A stretch of DNA of 64,000 nucleotides from Odobenus rosmarus divergens (GCF_000321225.1 NW_004450382.1:1348386-1412385), one strand, 5' to 3'; positions 39,782 through 51,207 are shown, counted from the first letter of the stretch. Notes: a model not told the origin generated them from the letters alone. Program-made: numbers and translations.

Positions 39782-41199
39782 CTATAGAAAAATGATTATT
39801 AGTGTTATCAGTGTTTTTAAACTTATTGTAGGCAATCAAAGCATTATGTAATACTTATTACACAAATGCTATGGACCATGTCATTTTTATTTTCTACTTC
39901 AATCTATTCTGTTTTACCAATCTTTAGGTTTATTAATGGATTTCAAGGAAAATTATTTTCTTACCACTTAAAGAATTTATGCCTGTGTTTTGGAAAGGTC
40001 TAATGCAAAAGTATATAAAGTCTCTGTCTTTATCACCATCAAAAGACACTTGTCTAAATGTAATGCCAATATATAATTTTCTTCATGTTTGTTCACTTAT
40101 TCATTTGTGAAACTTATATTTAACATTTTTTAATGTTCTGTGCCAAATAGAACATAATTTCTATATTTAAGGAGTACATAGTTTAGTGTAGGATACACAT
40201 GTAAAATGGCATTTAACACAGTGTTTTGTAATAATTAGAGGTAGTAACTATGGAGGCAAAGAGTAGGAAGTGATTAACAGAAGAAATGGGGACAGCTGGA
40301 TGTATTGCTCTCTTTTGATATAATTCCAATTATAAGAAACATTGAAATTATGTCTAATATTACCATAAAGTTTGAAAGCACCATTTATTGCTTATAAGTT
40401 AGATTAACCTTTCACGAAATTTCTTCTGTATTGACATTTCTATGCCCTGTAATACTCTAGTCCATAGTGAGTCAGAGGAATAACACTGGCAGGCAGGAAG
40501 ATGACAGAAATATTACCAGTTAATCCTTTTTTCTCAAAATAAATTTTACAGATTTCTGCCTTTAGAATAGCTTTGTTATCTTCATATAATCCCCCTTTTT
40601 CCTTTTTTTTTTTTAAATATTGCTTCCTTTAGGTATAGATATATGATAGAGCCAATCAGCAAAATGGATTTTGGTCTATCCATTCATTATCAGTGGTCTG
40701 TAAGCAACAGGGAAATGTATTATATCTTTGAAAGCCTTGGAGATAATTATGTTTTTTTCCCTATTCATTCATGGTTTTATTGAATGGAAGCCTGCAGCAT
40801 TAATACATTCAGGAAAAGCCAGCCTGTCAACACCTGATAAACTGACATGACTGGCAAGCATCATGTATACATGTTGATGTTAGCAATATAGAATTCTTTC
40901 TCATGTTATGGTTCCCTATTGCAAAAAAATAATCTTGCTAATTTTTTTCTCACTCAATATTATGTTATTATATTCTTTGCTACCATATATATTTGCATAT
41001 ATCTACCATATATATTATATATATTACCTAATATGGTATAGGATATATATTATATAATATGATAATATTGTATATTATCACATATATGCAGGGACTGTGT
41101 AGCAGGTAGCCTCAGAATTCTGGCTCCTAGCTATGTCTGTTTCATTACCTGTAGATGGACAAAATGATGATACCAACCATTGTTTTGAGGATAAATTAT
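39782..41199. other. Intronic; possible L2 terminus at 40090-40250
   Basis: 'gttcacttattcatttgtgaaac' onward resembles the L2 end complement. An AT-palindromic tract covers about 40978-41090. Nothing else assignable. Confidence 0.45.
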
Positions 41200-41419
41200 C
41201 TTTTTTTTTTTTTTAAAGAGAGAGAGCATGTGCAGTGTGGGAGCAAGGGACAAGGTGAGGGGAGGGGGCAGGGGCAGAGGGAGAGAGAGGATCTTAAGTA
41301 GGCTCCATGCCCAGGGCTGAGCCTGAGGTGGGGCTCGATCTCACAACCCTGAGATCCTGACCTGAGCCAAAATCAAGAGTCCGACAGACACTTAACCGAC
41401 TGAGCTACCCAGGTGCCCC
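41200..41419 (-). repeat. Older CAN SINE subfamily
   Basis: Flanks 'gaggataaatta' and 'caggataaatta' form the target-site duplication. The body contains an enlarged GGGGCAGGGG run. Confidence 0.9.
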
Positions 41420-41499
41420 TCAGGATAAATTAATACATTAATTAATTAATTCAGAATAGGGCCTAGCACTTATTAGGTGCTATGTAAATATTTGCTGTC

Positions 41500-41860
41500 A
41501 TTAATATACTACAATTATTGAAAGCATTCTGTATTTGTTACCTTTCCTTCAACATTCTCTCTACCTCTGAAGTCTTTTTAATCTGACTTGTGCTTTCATT
41601 CACTATACTAAAATTGATCTCGAAAAGGTCACCAGTGACCTCATGATTGCCAAACACAGTATCCTTTTTCCAGTCTTCATCCTTCATGACCTCTGTACAG
41701 AATTTTCTGTAGTCTACTGCATCTTCCTCTTGAAATACTTCTTAGATTTTAGTTTTACTTCACCATTCTGGCTTGCTTTCTGCCTTCCTTCTTTTTTCTC
41801 TTATACCACTTTTTTCTCTTATACCACTTGTACCTCTTGTACCTTTTTGCCCCAAGCTTT
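41500..41860 (+). repeat. L2 LINE, reverse-transcriptase region
   Basis: 'aggtcaccagtgacctcatgattgccaaac' near 41627, then 'ttcatccttcatgacctctgtacagaatttt', is the sense L2 ORF2 signature. Frames are broken. Confidence 0.75.
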
Positions 41861-42030
41861 TTGTTTTTTTTTAAGATTTTATTTGAGAGAGAGAGAGTAC
41901 AATGGGGGGCGTTGGGGGAAGCAGGCTCCCCGCTGAGCCGGGAACCCAATGTGGGACTCAATCCCAGGACCCTGGGATCATGACCTGAGCCGAAAGCAGA
42001 CGTGTAACTGACTGAACCACCCAGGCGCCC
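41861..42030 (-). repeat. CAN SINE
   Basis: Perfect target-site duplication 'tgccccaagcttt' on both sides. The body is shortened in the GA-rich part. Confidence 0.94.
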
Positions 42031-42519
42031 TGCCCCAAGCTTTCTAATTTAGCAATCTTAATTATTTCAATAGCTTTAATTACTATTTTATGAACAAAGG
42101 TAGCATCATATAATGTAGTGGTTTAAATTTTGTTTAAAGCAACTCTACTCATTTTCAAATTAAATCTTAGATGGTATTCCAGTTTTTGCAGCAGAAAATT
42201 TGAGCTGTTTGGAGGATTGGGGAGAGGTCCACAATTCAATATGCTTGGCCAGCTTCTTTTTGCCTCCGTGAAGCACTTCCAAATAATAGTGTTGGGATTT
42301 GAAGTCAGGAGATCTGCCTTAGTTTTCTCATCTGTAAAAGTGTCAGGATTTTTGTGAGATTTTAAATAAACTGATATTTGTGGAAGCACTTTATAAATGT
42401 CATTGTGCAAATAATATAACTTTTAAATCTATGTTGTTTCTCCCTCTGGAATTCAATATCAGCATGTATATTTGCCTGTTAGACATTTCTAAATGGTTAC
42501 TCTACTAGCCACTGAAAAT
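42031..42519. other. Intronic; faint MIR-like text near 42310-42400
   Basis: 'cttagttttctcatctgtaaaagtg' resembles the MIR core. Not enough to call confidently. Confidence 0.35.
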
Positions 42520-43365
42520 CAACATGTCTGGTAAAGGATTAGTGTCCAGAATATATTAAGAACTACAACTCAACAACGAAAACAAACAACCTGATTAAAA
42601 AGTGGGCAAAGGAGTTGAATAAATACTTCTCCAGGGCGCCTGGGTGGCTCAGTCATTAAGCAACTGCCTTCGGCTCAGGTCATGGTCCCAGGGTGCTGGG
42701 ATCGAGTCCCACATTGGGCTCCCTGCTCAGCGGGAAGCCTGCTTCTCCCTCTCCCACTCCCCCTGCTTGTGTTCCCTCTCTCGCTGTGTCTCTCTCTGTC
42801 AAATAAATAAATAAAATCTTAAAAAAAAAAATACTTCTCCAAAGAAGGTAAGCAAATGGCCCATAAGCACATGAGGAGATGCTTAACATCACTAATCATT
42901 AGGGAAATGCAAATGAGAGCCACAAGGGACATCCCTTCATACCCATTAGGATGGCACATATAAAACAAAACAAAACACAGAAAATAACAAGTGTTAGTGA
43001 GAATATGAGGAAATGGAACCCTTGTGCATCACTAGTAGCAGTATAAAGTAGTGCAGATGCTGTAGAAAGTCATATGACTGTTTCTCAAAAAAATTAAACA
43101 TAAAATTACCATATGATCCAGTAATTCCACTTCTGGGTATATATCATAAGAATCGAATGCAGGAACTTGAATAGATATTTGTACACTCATGTTTAACAGC
43201 AGCATTAGTCTCAATAGCCAAAGGTGGAAGTAACCCAAGTGTCCATCGACAAATTAATAGATAAACAAAATGTGGTATAGACATAGGATGGAATATTATT
43301 TAGCCTTAAAAAAGGACGAAAATCCTGATACATACTACAACATGGATGAACCTTGAAGACATTAT
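42520..43365 (+). repeat. L1 3' region, split by a SINE
   Basis: Sense L1: 'ttaagaactacaactcaacaacg' near 42557, 'tcattagggaaatgcaaatgagagcc' near 42896, 'atccagtaattccacttctgggtat' near 43116, 'acatggatgaaccttgaagac' near 43339. Confidence 0.9.
42633..42831 (+). repeat. CAN SINE, young type, in L1
   Basis: Target-site duplication 'aaatacttctcca' on both sides. Confidence 0.95.
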
Positions 43366-43382
43366 GCTGCTTTTCAGATGTA

Positions 43383-43490
43383 TAACCTTGGATGACAAGT
43401 TACTTAACCTCTTTGTGCTTCAATTTCTTCATCCATAAAAAGGAGACACAATACTGTCTCAGAAAATTTATATCAGAGTTAAATGTGTTA
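43383..43490 (+). repeat. MIR SINE core
   Basis: 'gacaagttacttaacctctttgtgcttcaatttcttcatcc' is the sense MIR core. Confidence 0.75.
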
Positions 43491-43605
43491 ATGTATTCCA
43501 AGTCAGCTTGGAATTTCTTACACATTTTAGGGGTATTGTGAATCTTAGTTCTCTTTCTTTTCTCCTTCCTTGCCTCTTAATAGTCTGTACCTCTCTTCTT
43601 CTTCT

Positions 43606-43706
43606 TTTTTTTTTTTTTTTTAAAGATTTTATGTATTTATTTGAGAGAGAGCAGAGAAAGAGAGCATGAGAGGGGGTGAGGGACAGAGGGAGAGGGAGGA
43701 GCACAC
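43606..43706 (-). repeat. CAN SINE, head missing
   Basis: Antisense tail and GA-rich body only, stopping before the tRNA-like part. Flanks 'tacctctcttct' and 'tacctctattct' indicate a 5'-truncated insertion. Confidence 0.87.
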
Positions 43707-43774
43707 TCTACCTCTATTCTAAAAAGTGCCATTTCCTTATCTACTTAGTTGAAATTAAACTTTCCTTCCACTTT

Positions 43775-44060
43775 AGTCCTCTGCATTGATCAGCAATTGC
43801 TTGAGTACCTATTATGTTCTAGGCTCTGGTCTAGCCTTTGGAGACATGGCAGTGAATAAAACAAAGTTCATGCTTTCATGGAGCATACATGTTAGTGAGG
43901 GGACAGACAACACTTTCCATTTTCAGTTTGTGTTTTAATTGTTACAGGTATTATCTTCCCTTCTAGTCTGCGAGTGCTTCCAGGGCAAGGACTGTATCCT
44001 GCAATATATTCAGCATCTAGCACCATACCTAGTAGGTTTCATAAATGACCTTTTGAGAGG
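43775..44060. repeat. Two L2 termini in opposite orientation
   Basis: 43775-43915 reads as L2 complement ('ttgagtacctattatgttctaggctctgg'). 43950-44060 reads as L2 sense ('agggcaaggactgtatcc', 'agcatctagcaccatacctagtagg'). Confidence 0.65.
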
Positions 44061-44111
44061 TCTTTGTGGAAATGAATTGCGAGCATTATCCTCTTCATTT
44101 CTATGACTTCC

Positions 44112-44331
44112 TTTTTTTTTTTTTAAGATTTTTCTGTCTATTTATTGAGAGAGCGCACACGCACACACATTAGTCAGGGGAAGGGTAGAGGGAGAAGGAG
44201 AGGGAGAATCTCAAGCAGACTCCACAGTGAGTGCAGAGCCCGTTGTGGGGCTCAATCTTACAACCCTGAGATCATGACCTGAGTCAAATCAAGAGTGGGT
44301 TCCTTAACTGACTGAGCCACCCAGGTGCCTC
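44112..44331 (-). repeat. Older CAN SINE subfamily
   Basis: Target-site duplication 'ctatgactt' on both sides. Confidence 0.92.
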
Positions 44332-44349
44332 CTATGACTTTCATAATAG

Positions 44350-44525
44350 TGATTTTCAGCACTGGCTGCTTTACACTTTACTCAAGTCACTTGAGGAGTT
44401 TTGGTAAAATACAGATTCTCTGCTTCCACCCTTGGAAATTCTAGTTAACTAAGATTGGAATGGGATTTAGAAATCTCTATTTTTGATAAGCTGTCCAGGT
44501 TTAAATGTTTGGGAATCATTGCTCC
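44350..44525. repeat. hAT-type MER5A-like DNA transposon
   Basis: 'tcagcactggctgctttacac' start, 'ttgaggagttttggtaaaatacagattctctgc' middle and 'gtttgggaatcattgctc' end give the short non-autonomous element order. Confidence 0.7.
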
Positions 44526-44753
44526 ATAGCATTTAATACAGTGATTTACATAGAATGTGCTTAGTAGTGTTGGTTGAATTGATTTATTGATTGACTTATA
44601 AGTAGCTTGTTCCAAATCAGATTTGGAACTTGTGGGTCAAATCGAATTAAACTGATAGACTGGATTCAGAAAAGAGTTACATGAAAAGTCGTTAAGCTCA
44701 GCAGTTACTACAATTTGCTGTTAGGAAAATCCTAGTATCTATCCTTTGTTGTT

Positions 44754-44955
44754 TTTTAAAATTATTTTTTATTTTTTATAAAGATTTATTCATTTATTTG
44801 AGAGTGGGGGAGGGGCAAAGGTAGAGGGAGAGAATCTCAAGCATCCTCCCCACTGAGTGCAGAGCCCAATGTAGGGCTCAATCCCACGACTTTGAGATCA
44901 TGACCTGAGTCGAGATCAACAGAACGTTTAAGGATTGAGCCACCCAGGCATCCCC
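44754..44955 (-). repeat. Older CAN SINE
   Basis: Flanks 'cctttgttgttt' and 'cctttgctgttt' form the target-site duplication. Confidence 0.9.
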
Positions 44956-45309
44956 TTTGCTGTTTATAAATGCTAGTTCTTAACATATTTACCCAAAATA
45001 ATTCTCTGCATTTTAGTAGGTACATAAGTTTTTGAAAAAGCATTGAAAAATTTAAAAGGATTTGAACAGAACTGATGATCTCTGTGAAGAGGAAGGGGAA
45101 TGAATGGTGACCAAGAAGAAATTTAGTTTAATCTGTATTGCTTGAATCATTTTATGATGACAACCTATTAATGTATTTCTTGTATAATAATAGAATTAAA
45201 ATAAGTAACAGATAATATAATTTTTTCAGTTGCATTTTTTTTGTTAAGCATTTTTAACCTTTTAAATTAACATGATTTAGAGAAATGTCATCTTAACTTT
45301 TATAAACCT
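44956..45309. other. Intronic, nothing assignable
   Basis: AT-rich, no gene signal. Confidence 0.5.
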
Positions 45310-45410
45310 AATTTAGGTCAGGGGTTCTTAACCTAGGCATCTATAAATAGCTTTCAGAGATCCATGAATTCCTGAAATTATTTTCAGATTTTACAAATGG
45401 ACATGGAATT

Positions 45411-45801
45411 TTTTTTTTTTAAGATGTATTTATTTGGGACACTTGGGTGGCTCAGTTAGTTGTCTGCCTTCTGCTCAGGTCATGATCCCAGGGTCCTGGG
45501 ATGGAGCCCCCGCATTGGGCTTCTTGCTCAGAGGGGAGCCTGCTTCTTGCTCTGCCTGCCGCTCCCCCTGCTTGTGCCCCACTCTGTGTCTCTCTCACAA
45601 ATAAATAAAATCTTTTTAAAAAATTTATTTTAGAGAGAGTATGGGGGTAGAAGGGCAGATGGAGAGGGACAGAAAGACTATCAAGCAGACTCCCCACTGA
45701 GCGCAGAGCCCAAAGCAGGGCTCGATCCCACGACCCTGGGATCATGACCTGAGCCAAAATCAAGAGTCGGAAGCTTAACCGACTGAGCCACCCATGCACC
45801 C
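45411..45801 (-). repeat. Older CAN SINE interrupted by an opposite CAN SINE
   Basis: The host copy begins with the T tail and 'aagatgtatttattt' and resumes at about 45617 with 'aaaaaatttattttagagagag'. Outer flanks 'tggacatggaattttt' and 'tggatatggacattttt' are a diverged target-site duplication. Confidence 0.88.
45435..45617 (+). repeat. CAN SINE inserted head-on into another CAN SINE
   Basis: Sense copy starting 'gggacacttgggtggctcag' and ending 'aaataaataaaatcttttt'. It lies back to back with the antisense host and repeats the arrangement at 13308. Confidence 0.92.
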
Positions 45802-45971
45802 CTGGATATGGACATTTTTCAAAGAAGACAATTCATAACTTTCATTGGATACTCAAAGGGATCCATGACTCAAGTAAGTTCAGGAATCATTATTTATGTA
45901 GAAGAATCTGCTTTATTTGATAAAAATTCCTCTAATTCTTCTGTTGCCTTTGAGCCCTGATGTATATAATA

Positions 45972-46059
45972 TGGGTGAATGTGATTCAACCCTGGCAATC
46001 AGTGGGATGACAGATGTTGCAGCCAGATTGCCCTCACATCCTGGGTGAATGTGATTCAA
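45972..46059. repeat. 18-base direct repeat bracketing a 52-base hairpin-forming segment
   Basis: 'tgggtgaatgtgattcaa' occurs at 45972-45989 and 46042-46059. The 52 bases between contain GGCAATC (45994-46000) and its complement GATTGCC (46026-46032). Confidence 0.9.
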
Positions 46060-46399
46060 TAACTTTTTTTATTCTACCCATTTTCAGATTATGAATAGAA
46101 TAGTTACTTTATTTTTTAAAGGTTAACACAGCTCTACTATTGCTACTTCTACTAGTTAAATATTTCAGTTTTTGCATCTCTGACATATTCATCTTTTTCT
46201 ATTTACTAAATGCTGCTGTATAAGTTACTTTTTTGTTTGTTTCAATAGAATGATGGCTTGACGTGCCACAGACAGCTGAAGTTTAATGATTTCTGCTTGC
46301 TGAAATAAAATAATAGCCTATGAGGTTACTGAACAGAATAGGCCATAGCTACTTCTTTATTGAATCTTTCTATGGAATTGGGTTTTTTAGATTATATTT
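46060..46399. other. Intronic, nothing assignable
   Basis: No repeat or frame recognised. Confidence 0.5.
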
Positions 46400-47025
46400 C
46401 CTGGGAAGCAGACACTGAGATGGAGATTGGCTTGCAGAAGGTTTACTGAAGAACAACACTTGTAATGGAGTAAGGGGTGTGAGATTTGAAGGGCAGAGAG
46501 ATTGAACTGATTGAGTTGCCTCAGAGACTTTAGTCAATCCTTTGGGGAACTCTGGAGCTAGTATGATATTTAAGAGTTATTTGGAATTAGATGTGGGCTG
46601 ACCTGAGGGGAGGGGGCATAACCTTGGGTGGGGCAGTTTCTGTGGTAGAGATGGAGATGAAACTACATGGCTTCCCTTTCCAGCTTCGTGAAGTGCTTTC
46701 GGCACATGGTTTCCCACTGTCACCTGGTTCGGGTCTGCCTCAGCTGCAGAGAGTGGCTTTACCTAAGATCACAATTTTCTAGGGGTAGCTTGCAAATGGC
46801 TGAACAAGGCTGGGTAAAAAAGTCCAGTTATTTTAGCCTAACGTGGAGCTCCTTGATGGGCAGTACTTGCCCCGAAGAGAGCTGAACCTGATTGTCAGGC
46901 CTGCATTGTAGTTTGACTTCTTCTCAGTCCTGCTTCTGCTGCCTTTCCTTCATAGGTATCGATTTCTCTTAAGTATCGTGCATCTTAAACTCCATCTCAG
47001 TGCCTGCTTTCAGAGAACTTAATCC
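46400..47025. repeat. Element with near-perfect inverted 20-base ends, family unknown
   Basis: AAGCAGACACTGAGATGGAG at 46406-46425 is repeated inverted at 46990-47009 with one mismatch. The block resembles the CATCTCAG-type end of old LTRs. The interior is not recognised, and the short frames at 46591-46885 lie within it. Confidence 0.45.
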
Positions 47026-48190
47026 CTGATCCTTTGGCTGAGGGCAGTTTATTGAGGAGGACTTAGCTGTGAGCTGCTAGTATCCTGGAGTTGGAGGAAC
47101 TCTCCAGGAAGTTAGAGGAATGAATGCCTTGGTCTTGAAGGGAGTATCTGGTCACTGCACTCCTTGTGCCTCTTGGATTCATTTCATATAGTAAATTCAC
47201 ACCATGTGGGAACAACTTCTCGGCGTTTTGTTTGGTTTCTTTTTCTGAGGACTCACAATAGTAAGATTAATGGACTAATTAATTACAACCTCTGCCACTA
47301 CAGCTAGTCCCTAGATCACAACTGATACTATCTCCCTTTAATCTCCATTCTAAATTCTTAGCCAATATCTCCACTTGTCTAGATGGCTTACCAGATGGGT
47401 GACTATCATGACTGAGGAATCTGAGCCTAATTACCATAGTTACCATGCCCTTTTTAGCCCTTGGTCACTGTACTTGTTCATTTACTCTCAAAATTGGGTA
47501 GGGAAATACCAAGAGATAACCCAGTGATAACCTGGATGCGAAATGTCATCTACTCCTTTATGTTACTTTTCTTTGTGTTGGTGACTCTATTTTATTTCAT
47601 AAATACCATAGGTTGCTAAGATAGCATATTATGTGATTAAAATCAGACCTGTTATTTTGGTTTAAGATCAAATGTTACATTGTATTTGCTTTATTAATGT
47701 TTCTTTGATATGTTATCAGGGTGCTAATTGCAGAGGTTTATAGATTGTCACCTCTTGTGTTGTCCCTTGCACCTATTATTAATATATTGTCAGGATAATT
47801 AGCAACAAAAGAACTCACACAACCAAAATCTTAAGTTTTTATTTCTAGTATTTTAGCATAGTTTTATTTAGAACTTTATTTGGTATTGGGTGGTTTTCTA
47901 GCTCCTACTCCCCATTACCTATTCACTTAGAGGTTAGAATTGAAAAATTGTGAAGGAGTTGGAGTATAATTTACTGCAGTTTTATAGCCTTGTGATAAAT
48001 ATGCCATTTTTAGCGAACCATCAAGACAAGATAAGGAAGGCAACAAGTAAATAACAAGTAGCATTGCTAACCTTAGTAAGTAACCTTTGAGCCCATGGCT
48101 GCCTGATGAGGCCTTGAAGACAAGAGTGTCAGCAGTGTCCCTGAAGAGACTCATTATTTTGGAATTGGGGGCTCTCACAGCAGGCTTTCT
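47026..48190. other. Intronic, nothing assignable
   Basis: No gene or named repeat. A - strand frame of 105 codons at 47927-48244 has no family resemblance and runs into an L1. Confidence 0.5.
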
Positions 48191-48251
48191 TTCTATTTTT
48201 GTCACACTTTTAGTAAGATATAATTCACATACCACATGACTCACCCATTTA

Positions 48252-48442
48252 TTTTATTTTTTTTAAAAGATTTTATTTATTTGACAGAGAAATAGAGAGA
48301 GCACAAGTAGGCAGAGTGACAGGCAGAGGGAGAGGGAGAAGCAGGCTCTCCACTGAGCAGAGAGCCCAATGCGGGACTCGATTCCAAGACTTTGGGATCA
48401 TGACCTGAGCCAGAGGCAGACACTGAGTCACCCAGGCGCCCC
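48252..48442 (-). repeat. CAN SINE in L1
   Basis: Target-site duplication 'actcacccattta' on both sides. Confidence 0.95.
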
Positions 48443-48830
48443 ACAACTCACCCATTTAAAGTGTAAAATTAAATTAAATGATTTTTAGTATATTTTCAGA
48501 TGTAGGCTGCCATCACCAGTCAGTTTTAGAATATTTTCATCATCTGAGAAGAAACCCTGTACCCTTTAGTATCACTTTCCAATCCCCACCCCCCAGCCCT
48601 AAGCAAATACTACTTTCTGTCTGTATGCCTATTGTGGACACATCATATAAATAGAATCATACAGTATGTAGTCTTTTGTGACTGTCTTCTTTCACTCAGC
48701 TTAAGGTTTTCAAGGTTCATGTATTGTAGCATGGATCAGTATTTAATTTCTTTTTATGGCCGAATAATACTCCATCATATGAATATACTACATTCTGCTT
48801 ATCTATTCACTAGTTGTTATACTTTTTTTT

Positions 48831-48935
48831 TCCTAAAGATTTTATTTTTAAGTAATCTCTACATCCAATGCAGGGCTCAAACTTACAACCTCGAGATCAA
48901 GAGGCACATGCTGCGCTGAGTCAGCCAAGTGCCCC
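48831..48935 (-). repeat. Short old CAN SINE variant
   Basis: About 105 bases with the 'aaagattttatttttaagtaatctct' tail side and a degraded head. It lacks the GA-rich body. Flanks 'agttgttatactttttt' and 'agttgttatattttt'. Confidence 0.85.
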
Positions 48936-49361
48936 AGTTGTTATATTTTTGTGTTTCCCTTCTTGTTATGAATAATGGTTCCATGAACATTCATGTATAA
49001 GCTTTTGTGTGGACATATGTTTTAATTTCTTTTGGGAATAGAATTGTTGGGTCATACGATAACTGTATGTTTAACTTTTTGAGGAACTGCCAAACTATTT
49101 TCCTAAGTGGTGTACCATTTTACAATCCCACCAGCAGTGTATGAGGGTTCTAGCTTCTCTACATCCTTGCCAACTCTTGTTATTATCATATTTTTTTTAT
49201 TGTTGCTATCCAAGTGGAGGTGAAGCAGTATTCCATTGTGGTTGGTTTTGATTTACTTTTCATTTCCCTGATGACTAATGATGTTGAGCACATTTTTATG
49301 TGCTTATTGGTCATTTGGATATCTTCTTTGGGGAAATGACTATTCAGATTCTTTGCCCATT

Positions 49362-49581
49362 TTTATTTTATTTTATTTTATTTATTTTTTAAAGATTTTA
49401 GTTATTTGAAAGTAAGAGAAAGAGAGAGAGCGTGAGCAGGGGGTGGAGCAGAGGGACCGGGAGAGGGACTAGCAGACTCCCTGCTGAGCAGGGAGCCTGA
49501 CACGGAGCTTCATCCTACGATTTTGAGATCATGACCTGAGCCAAAGTCAGATGCTTAACCAACTGAGCCACCCAGGCACCC
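49362..49581 (-). repeat. CAN SINE in L1
   Basis: Long (ATTTT)n tail; flanks 'ttgcccatttt' and 'ctgcccagtttt'. Confidence 0.9.
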
Positions 49582-49693
49582 TGCCCAGTTTTAAATTGGA
49601 TTATTTGTCTTTTTATTGTTGAGTAGTAAGAGTTCATTACTTATTTTAGATACTAGTCCCTTATCAGATATACAAACATATTCTCCTGTTTGT

Positions 49694-49878
49694 TTTTTTA
49701 AGATTTATTTCTTTGAGAGAGAGAGAGGAGGGGCAGAAGGAGAGGGAGGGAGATCTTCAAGGAGACTCCGTGCTGAGCGCGGAGCCCCACGAAGGTCTCA
49801 GTGTCACAACCCTGAGATCACGACCTGAGCTGAAACCAAGACTCTGATGTTTAACCGACTTCACCACCCAGGTGTCCC
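49694..49878 (-). repeat. Older CAN SINE in L1
   Basis: Flanks 'ttctcctgttt' and 'cttctgttttc'. The head is altered to 'gacttcaccacccagg'. Confidence 0.88.
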
Positions 49879-50495
49879 TCTTCTGTTTTCTGAGTTATCT
49901 TTTCACTTCACTGGTAATACTTTTTGAAGCACAAAAATTTTTAATTTTGATGATAGTTTATTTTTTCTTTTGTTGCTTGTTTTTTGATAGCATGTCCAAG
50001 AAACCATTGCCTAACACACAGTCATGAAGATTTACTCCTATTTTTCTTTGAAGAGTTTTATAATTTTAGCTCCATTTTGAGTTGATTTTTATATATGGTG
50101 TCAGAAAGGTCTTGGACTTCATTCTTTTTGCATGTGGCTATCCAGTTGTCCCAGCATCATTTGTATAAATGACTATTCTTTCTCCATTGTATGGTTTTGG
50201 CATGCCTGTTGAAAATTAGTTGACCGTAGATGGGTTTATTTCTGGACTCTCAGTTCTATTCTGTTGATCTATGTATCTGTCCTTATGCCAGTACTACACT
50301 GTCTTGATTACTGTTGCTGCATAGTAAGTTTTGAAATTGTGAAATTTGAGTTTCCTACTCTGTTCTTTTTCTTTTTGCAGTTTTACTGAGATAATTGACA
50401 TATAACATAGTGCAAGTTTAAGGTGTACAATGTGATGATTTGTTACAAAGCGTTTACCCCAGTAGAGTTAGTTAACACATTCTTCACTTCATACA

Positions 50496-50532
50496 ATTAA
50501 CATTTTGTTATTAACAATAACAAAATGTTAAT
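50496..50532. repeat. Perfect 17-base hairpin followed by short tandem repeats
   Basis: ATTAACATTTTGTTATT and its exact complement are separated by AAC. Three copies of 'gagaacattaaag' follow at 50533-50577. Confidence 0.95.
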
Positions 50533-50809
50533 GAGAACATTAAAGTGTGAGAGAACATTAAAGGGTGAGAACATTAAAGCTGTACTATCATAACAACTTT
50601 CAAATATACAGTACAATATTTTTAACTATAATCATCATGATGTACATTAAATTCCTGGAACGTATTCATCTTATAACTGAAAGTTGGTAGCCTTTGGCTG
50701 ATTTCCCCATGTCCCCCACCTGAGCCCTTGGCAACCACCATTCTGTTCTCTGTTTCTATGAGTTTGAGGTTTTTATTTTCTATTTATCTTATTTAAAGAT
50801 TGTATTTTT

Positions 50810-51003
50810 GGGGCACCCGGGTGGCTCAGTCAGTTGAGCATCTGCCTTCAGCTCGGGTCATGATCCCCAGGGTCCTGGGGTCGAGCCCTGCATCAGGCTC
50901 CCTGCTCGGCGGGGAGTCTGCTTCTCCTTTTCCCTCTCCCCCTGCTTGTGCGTGCTCTCTCTCTCTTTCTCTGTCAAATAAATACATAAATAACATCTTT
51001 AAA
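50810..51003 (+). repeat. CAN SINE in L1
   Basis: Starts 'ggggcacccgggtggctcag'. Flanks 'aaagattgtattttt' and 'aaagattttattttt' suggest it entered the tail of a short old SINE, whose remnant follows to about 51030. Confidence 0.92.
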
Positions 51004-51090
51004 AAATAAAGATTTTATTTTTAAGTAATCTCTATGAGTTTGTTCTATGAGTGTGCTGTTTTTAGATTCCACATAAAAGTGAGATCACAT

Positions 51091-51207
51091 AGGGGTGCCT
51101 GGCTGGCTCAGAGCATGCAACTCTTGATCTCAGGGTTGTAAGTTTGAGCCCCACATTGGGTGTAGAGGTTACTTAAAAAAAAAGAAAGAAAGAAACTTAA
51201 AAAAAAA
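51091..51207 (+). repeat. Short old CAN SINE variant
   Basis: Starts 'aggggtgcctggctggctcag', has no GA/CT-rich body, and ends in an A/GAAA-rich tail. Target-site duplication 'aaagtgagatca'. Confidence 0.9.

Larger units (their letters stand above)
45310..45890. repeat. hAT-type MER element split by a SINE pair
   Basis: 'aggtcaggggttcttaacctagg' on the left and 'catgactcaagtaagttcaggaatcatt' on the right look like the two ends of a short hAT-type element, with the inverted SINE pair in its middle. Subfamily not determined. Confidence 0.55.
48195..50362 (-). repeat. L1 LINE, 3' end and ORF2 part, with five SINE-type insertions
   Basis: Complement of an L1: 'aagatataattcacataccac' (3' end), 'tacagtatgtagtcttttgtgac' near 48661, 'accattttacaatcccaccagcag' near 49114, 'cagttctattctgttgatctatg' near 50251. 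Continuous across the SINEs at 48252, 48831, 49362 and 49694. No open frame. Confidence 0.9.
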
